Source: Cytophagales bacterium
GTDB lineage: Bacteria; Bacteroidota; Bacteroidia; Cytophagales; ES-bin-26
NCBI GenBank assembly: GCA_014379925.1
Contig: JACMKY010000537.1
Location: 1-17,536 of the forward strand
Direction: 5' to 3'
DNA length: 17,536 bases
The translations under genes and the position numbers were made by a program. Shown piece by piece: positions 14,074-17,536 of this stretch (position 1 is its first letter; every line of letters starts with the position of its first letter). The notes under the pieces were generated by a model. It was not told the DNA's origin. It worked only from the letters and a program-made list of their open reading frames with translations, and did no database searches.

Positions 14074-14103
14074 CAAAAGTACGAAATTTTCTTCGTAGTT
14101 CAA
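14074..14103 (-). promoter_or_regulatory. Promoter of the glycogen-synthase-like/DUF4270 operon
   Basis: On the minus strand TTG (14101-14103) is followed after 19 nt by TACTTTTG (14074-14081), a perfect match to the Bacteroidota -7 box TAnnTTTG. Predicted transcription starts about 40 nt before the ATG at 14029. Confidence 0.7.
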
Positions 14104-14135
14104 GCAGCCGATTTCCTAGAAATGTAATGTTGTAC

Positions 14136-14156
14136 GGTTTTTCTGGTAGAAAAACC
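14136..14156. repeat. Perfect 9-bp inverted repeat between divergent promoters
   Basis: GGTTTTTCT (14136-14144) and AGAAAAACC (14148-14156) are separated by 3 bp. The site lies between the two divergent promoters (14074-14103 and 14188-14220). It may be an operator shared by both or a short hairpin. Confidence 0.5.
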
Positions 14157-14187
14157 AGACGAATCGCTCCTTGCAGCGCGTTACCCG

Positions 14188-14220
14188 TTTGCCTCTCGGC
14201 AAGTGGTAAAATTAACTTTG
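14188..14220 (+). promoter_or_regulatory. Promoter of panC with very short leader
   Basis: TTTG (14188-14191), 21 nt, then TAACTTTG (14213-14220): both elements match the Bacteroidota -33/-7 consensus perfectly. The box ends 9 nt before the panC ATG at 14230, so the leader would be only about 5 nt. Confidence 0.7.
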
Positions 14221-14229
14221 GACCAGTGG

Positions 14230-15096
14230 ATGGTAATTCTAACGAGCCCTTCCGAATTGCAGGTCTATCTGAAGCAGCTCCGCCAACGGGAGAGGACGGT
14301 CGGCTTGGTACCTACAATGGGCGCTTTGCACGCCGGGCACGCTTCGTTGGTAGAGGCATCCAAGGCCGGCAATGAAGTCACCGTTTGCAGCATCTACGTC
14401 AATCCCACGCAGTTCAACAGCGCCACTGACTTGCGTTCCTATCCCCGTTCGCTCGAAGCCGACTGCCGGCTGCTGGAAGAACACGCCTGCGATGCCGTAT
14501 TCATTCCCGACAACGAGGCCATATACCCCGAACCGCCCCGCACCCGGCTCCATTTCGGTGAATTGGAGAGCGTAATGGAAGGCCGGTTCCGTCCGGGGCA
14601 TTTCAACGGCGTCGGGCTGGTGGTGAGCAAGCTGTTCCACATGGTGCAACCCGACCGCGCCTACTTTGGCCAAAAAGACCTGCAGCAGTTCCTCATCGTC
14701 CAACGGCTGGTCACCGACCTGAGCTTTGGTTTGCAACTGGTGCGTTGTCCCATCGTGCGCGAGCCGGACGGCCTTGCCCTGTCGTCGCGGAATGCCCGGC
14801 TGACCCCCGCCCAGCGTGGGGTTGCCCCGGCGCTCTACCGGGCGCTGGATCAGGCGCGGGAAATGCTGCGTACGCACCAGGGCGTGGCCCAAACCAAGCA
14901 AGCCATTCTCGGCTATTTCTCCGGGCTCTCCGGCATTCGACTGGAATACTTCGAGATCGCCGACGGCGAAGACCTGCGAGAGGTGAGCGACCTTCGGAAT
15001 CACCGCCACTTGGCCCTGTGCATTGCCGCCTACCTGGATGAAGTACGGTTGATTGACAACCTCCTCCTGACCAACCCGCCGGACCCGGGGGCTTGA
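14230..15096 (+). CDS. panC: Pantothenate synthetase (pantoate-beta-alanine ligase)
   Basis: PanC joins pantoate and beta-alanine with ATP to give pantothenate, the precursor of coenzyme A. The 288-residue length is normal. Visible motifs: VPTMGALHAGHASLV (27-41), with the HxGH nucleotide-binding signature (HAGH, 34-37); IYVNPTQFN (55-63); MEGRFRPGHFNGV (116-128); YFGQKDLQQ (145-153); and LSSRNARL (184-191), the flexible loop motif of this adenylate-forming family. I chose ATG 14230 (MVILTSPSELQ); a GTG at 14203 would start inside the promoter. panD follows after 129 bp on the same strand. Confidence 0.97.
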   Translation: MVILTSPSELQVYLKQLRQRERTVGLVPTMGALHAGHASLVEASKAGNEVTVCSIYVNPTQFNSATDLRSYPRSLEADCRLLEEHACDAVFIPDNEAIYPEPPRTRLHFGELESVMEGRFRPGHFNGVGLVVSKLFHMVQPDRAYFGQKDLQQFLIVQRLVTDLSFGLQLVRCPIVREPDGLALSSRNARLTPAQRGVAPALYRALDQAREMLRTHQGVAQTKQAILGYFSGLSGIRLEYFEIADGEDLREVSDLRNHRHLALCIAAYLDEVRLIDNLLLTNPPDPGA

Positions 15097-15170
15097 GGAA
15101 GTAGGCGTCATTCTGACATCCGGGTGGGGTATGCCAGAGAATCGTACCGGCCATTCCGCCCGCTGTTGAT

Positions 15171-15178
15171 TATCTTTG
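15171..15178 (+). promoter_or_regulatory. Candidate -7 box before panD
   Basis: TATCTTTG matches TAnnTTTG perfectly, 47 nt before the panD ATG. I found no TTG at the proper -33 distance, so this is a weaker promoter call than the one before panC. It suggests panD can be transcribed on its own as well as from panC. Confidence 0.4.
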
Positions 15179-15225
15179 CACAATTGTTGAGTGACCGATA
15201 CCTAACTTGTCACCCAGCACGCAAC

Positions 15226-15576
15226 ATGATAATCAACGTATTAAAATCCAAGATCCACCGCGTGAAGGTGACCCAGGCCGAGCTGCACTACGTGGGCAGC
15301 ATCACCATCGACGAGGACCTGCTGGACGCGGCCAATATGATCGAAAACGAAAAGGTGCAGATCGTGAACGTCAACAACGGGGAAAGGTTTGAAACTTACA
15401 TCATCAAGGGCGAACGGGGCACGGGAACCGTTTGTCTCAACGGTCCGGCGGCCCGAAAAGTCCAGGTAGGCGACATCGTGATCGTCATTGCTTACGCCGC
15501 CATGGATTTTGAGGAGGCGAAACAATTCAAGCCATCGGTTATTTTCCCGGATCAGAACAACCGATTGGTCAGTTAG
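15226..15576 (+). CDS. panD: Aspartate 1-decarboxylase (pyruvoyl-dependent)
   Basis: PanD decarboxylates aspartate to beta-alanine, the second substrate of PanC. The 116-residue proenzyme has the self-cleavage site in HYVGSITID, between G24 and S25, where Ser25 becomes the pyruvoyl group. Other family segments are MIINVLKSKIHRVKVT at the start, VQIVNVNNGERFETY (which holds the Asn and Arg region), NGPAARKVQVGDIVIVIAYA, and the C-terminal KPSVIFPDQNNRLV. ATG 15226 is clear because the family pattern begins there. Together with panC it forms the CoA precursor pair, and both are on the plus strand. Confidence 0.97.
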   Translation: MIINVLKSKIHRVKVTQAELHYVGSITIDEDLLDAANMIENEKVQIVNVNNGERFETYIIKGERGTGTVCLNGPAARKVQVGDIVIVIAYAAMDFEEAKQFKPSVIFPDQNNRLVS

Positions 15577-15655
15577 TTGTCGCGGCATTCCGGAAGTTTC
15601 TGCGTGGGTTGGAAATCCCCAAAAACACCCCGGATTGTTTAATGTTTTTCTTTCT

Positions 15656-16702
15656 ATGCAGCCCAACGCAAGGCGCGGGATTCAACTCGGCGTTTCCCTG
15701 GTACTGGGTGCCGCCCTGCTGTGGTACGCCCGGCGGGTGATTGACCCGACGGCGCTGACCGCCCGTTTCCGGGAGGCGGATTACCGTTGGATCCTGCTGT
15801 CGGGGATGCTGTCGGTGGTGGCGTATTGGAGTCGCGCCGAACGCTGGCGCCTGCTAATGGAGCCGTTGGGTTACCGTCCCACGACCTTTCATTCCGCGCT
15901 GGCGTTGATGAGCGGGTATTTTGCCAACTTGCTCCTGCCCCGGGTGGGCGAGGTGACCCGGTGCGGGGTGCTCTACCGGCTGGACCGGATTCCCGTGAAC
16001 GTTTCCTTCGGTACGGTGGTGGCCGAGCGAATCTTCGACCTGCTGATGCTGCTCATCCTGGTCGCTTTCACCTTCGTGCTGGAACTGGATCGACTGGGTA
16101 CTTTTTTTACCGGGTTTTTTCACTCCCGACTGGCCCCGGTTTTCAACAACCTCTCCGTTATTACCGCGGTGGCTTTTGCCTTGCTGGTCGGGACGGGAAT
16201 GCTGTCGTTTGGCTTATTCCGGTACCGCCGGGCCATCCGGCGCAGCTTCCTCTACGCGAAGGGAAGGAACTTCCTGCGGGGAATGGCCGCCGGATTGCTG
16301 AGCGTGCGTAAGTTGCGCAGTCCCGCCACTTTCCTGTTTCACACGGGGCTGATTTGGACCATGTACTACCTGATGGCCTACGTCTTGTTCTTTGCTACGC
16401 CCCAGACTGCCGGATTGGGTATCCGGGCCGGCTTCACCATCCTGGTCACGGGAGGACTGGCCATGGCGGTTCCGGTGCAGGGCGGATTCGGCACGTTTCA
16501 CTTGTTGGTAGGCAACGTGTTGGTCCTGTACGGGCTTAGTCTACCGGATGGCATTATCCTGGCCACGTTTATGCACACCTCACAGACCTTATTTGTGGTA
16601 TTGATGGGCGGTTTGAGTTCGATCGTGGTCCTGTTTCTCCGGGGAAAACACCCTTCCCCGGCACAATCGCCACCCGTGCCTACCCCCGAATCCCAACGAT
16701 GA
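15656..16702 (+). CDS. Flippase-like multi-span membrane protein (LPG-synthase TM region family, UPF0104)
   Basis: The 348-residue protein has seven or eight hydrophobic segments, including GIQLGVSLVLGAALLWYA, WILLSGMLSVVAYWS, FDLLMLLILVAFTFVL, VITAVAFALLVGTGMLSF, YYLMAYVLFFAT and GLSSIVVLFLRG. It carries the family's conserved region ALALMSGYFANLLLPRVGEVTRCGVLYR (about residues 80-107), and near the C-terminus AVPVQGGFGTFHLLVG. It lacks the soluble LPG synthase domain, so lysyl transfer is not expected; relatives are thought to move lipid-linked substrates. The start is ATG 15656. Its stop overlaps the ATG of rfaE2 by 4 nt (ATGA), so the two are probably translated together. A short Pro-rich tail ends the protein. 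Confidence 0.88.
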   Translation: MQPNARRGIQLGVSLVLGAALLWYARRVIDPTALTARFREADYRWILLSGMLSVVAYWSRAERWRLLMEPLGYRPTTFHSALALMSGYFANLLLPRVGEVTRCGVLYRLDRIPVNVSFGTVVAERIFDLLMLLILVAFTFVLELDRLGTFFTGFFHSRLAPVFNNLSVITAVAFALLVGTGMLSFGLFRYRRAIRRSFLYAKGRNFLRGMAAGLLSVRKLRSPATFLFHTGLIWTMYYLMAYVLFFATPQTAGLGIRAGFTILVTGGLAMAVPVQGGFGTFHLLVGNVLVLYGLSLPDGIILATFMHTSQTLFVVLMGGLSSIVVLFLRGKHPSPAQSPPVPTPESQR

Positions 16703-17205
16703 ACCCGCGCCCCACCACCGACAAAATCGTTGCGCTTCCGGAAGCCATTATCCGGGTAAAAGTCTGGCAATCAGAAAACCAGGAAGTGGTTTTCACCAAC
16801 GGATGCTTCGATATCCTCCACGCGGGCCACGTCGATTACCTGGAAAAAGCCCGGCATCTGGGTGGCAAGTTGGTCGTGGGTGTCAACACCGACCACTCCG
16901 TGAAACGCCTGAAGGGAGCATCGCGGCCCGTGGTGGATGAACAGGCCCGGACAAGAATAATCGCCGCTTTGTCGTTCGTGGACCTGGTCATTCTGTTCGA
17001 CGAGGATACGCCAATCTGTCTGATTGAGTCAGTTGGGCCTGACATTTTGGTGAAGGGAGACGATTATTCGGTGGCTACCATCGTCGGTGCGGATTTTGTA
17101 ATTAACCGCGGAGGACGGGTAATGACGGTTCCGTTGGTAGCGGGTTGGTCTACTTCGCGCATCATCGAGAAGATCAAGTCAACGTACGGAAGCGAAGTCC
17201 CGTAG
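16699..17205 (+). CDS. rfaE2: D-glycero-beta-D-manno-heptose 1-phosphate adenylyltransferase
   Basis: This 168-residue stand-alone enzyme corresponds to the C-terminal half of HldE. It adenylates heptose 1-phosphate to ADP-heptose for the LPS inner core. The nucleotidyltransferase signature TNGCFDILHAGHVDYLEKA includes HAGH at about residues 42-45. Further motifs are VVGVNTDHSVKRLKG, VLVKGDDYS-like DILVKGDDYS, and VPLVAGWSTSRIIEKI, which holds the family's ISTSxxI-like loop. The sugar kinase half (HldE-N/RfaE1) is not in view. The start ATG overlaps the previous stop. This suggests the upstream membrane protein has an envelope or LPS role, which is inference. Confidence 0.94.
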   Translation: MNPRPTTDKIVALPEAIIRVKVWQSENQEVVFTNGCFDILHAGHVDYLEKARHLGGKLVVGVNTDHSVKRLKGASRPVVDEQARTRIIAALSFVDLVILFDEDTPICLIESVGPDILVKGDDYSVATIVGADFVINRGGRVMTVPLVAGWSTSRIIEKIKSTYGSEVP

Positions 17206-17246
17206 ACAACCAGAAAATCACCTTATTCAAAAACCAATTCATTCAC

Positions 17247-17536
17247 ATGATCATCATCATCGGCATTTTTCTTCTGCTGGTCAGCCTGTTGGTTAGCTGG
17301 CGTTTAAAGAGCAAGTTTAAGGAGTATTCCCAGGTAGGACTGGCCTCTAACCTGAGTGGCCAGGAAGTAGCCGAGAAGATGCTGCGGGAAAACGGCATCC
17401 ACGACGTGCGGGTGATTTCCGTGGAAGGCCAATTGACCGACCACTACAACCCGGCGGACAAGACGGTAAACCTGAGCCAGGATGTCTTTTACGGACGGAG
17501 CGTGGCCGCCGCCGCCGTAGCCGCCCACGAATGCGG
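17247..17536 (+). CDS. YugP-type neutral zinc metallopeptidase, N-terminal part (cut by window end)
   Basis: Translation from ATG 17247 gives 96 complete codons before the window ends. An N-terminal membrane anchor (MIIIIGIFLLLVSLLVSW) is followed by SGQEVAEKMLRENGI, HYNPADKTVNLS and YGRSVAAAAVAAHEC. The last residues H94-E95-C96 are the start of the zinc-binding HExxH (HECGH in this family). About 130 more residues with further membrane helices would be expected beyond the edge. The substrate is unknown. It starts 41 nt after the rfaE2 stop with no terminator between, so co-transcription is likely. Confidence 0.93.
   Translation, partial: MIIIIGIFLLLVSLLVSWRLKSKFKEYSQVGLASNLSGQEVAEKMLRENGIHDVRVISVEGQLTDHYNPADKTVNLSQDVFYGRSVAAAAVAAHEC

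Noticed and set aside
14239..15183. 314-codon open frame on the minus strand
   Set aside because: It is antisense to panC, which is certain from its HAGH and FGQKD motifs.

Overview
This window looks like ordinary chromosomal DNA from a member of the Bacteroidota, most likely the Cytophagales (Spirosoma/Larkinella-like). The evidence is the family content (DUF4270 lipoprotein, DUF4783, DUF1080, an RskA-type anti-sigma factor), several TAnnTTTG -7 promoter boxes of the Bacteroidota type, start codons without Shine-Dalgarno sequences, and frequent TTG or GTG starts. I see no phage, plasmid, insertion sequence, CRISPR array, tRNA or rRNA. The placement is inferred from protein features only.

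Layout. Positions 1-248 hold the 3' end of rplT (ribosomal protein L20). Four minus-strand genes follow across 258-3190: a small two-helix membrane protein, a histone-deacetylase-family amidohydrolase, a secreted DUF1080 protein and a PyrR-like phosphoribosyltransferase. From 3465 the plus strand carries a secreted DUF4783 protein with a clear terminator, then nadC (NAD synthesis) and a YcxB-like membrane protein. A 730-bp stretch with no convincing gene (5546-6275) holds a degenerate repeat cluster. Next come three genes of an arsenosugar-type cluster (AhpD-like protein, radical SAM protein ArsS, TIGR04282-type glycosyltransferase), then an ECF sigma factor overlapping its probable membrane anti-sigma factor.

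The minus strand from 14029 down to 9900 carries a glycogen-synthase-like half protein, an overlapping DUF4270 lipoprotein gene and glmS (amino-sugar precursor synthesis). Divergently, from 14230, the plus strand carries panC, panD (pantothenate/CoA synthesis), a flippase-like multi-span membrane protein, the heptose adenylyltransferase rfaE2 and the start of a YugP-type zinc peptidase cut by the window edge. rfaE2 overlaps the membrane-protein gene by 4 nt, suggesting an envelope role for both.

The most unusual signals are non-coding. Two intergenic gaps are filled almost edge to edge by inverted arrays of short words: a heptamer GGTTACA type at 4840-5052 and a GAATGTCGAA type at 1603-1731. 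Smaller word-repeat remnants lie at 9811-9836 and 14041-14057. Also notable are a possibly leaderless nadC promoter sharing sequence with the upstream terminator, the half-length glycogen-synthase-like protein lacking the usual KTGGL motif, and an arsenosugar cluster with no arsM in view. I found no wholly new multi-gene system.
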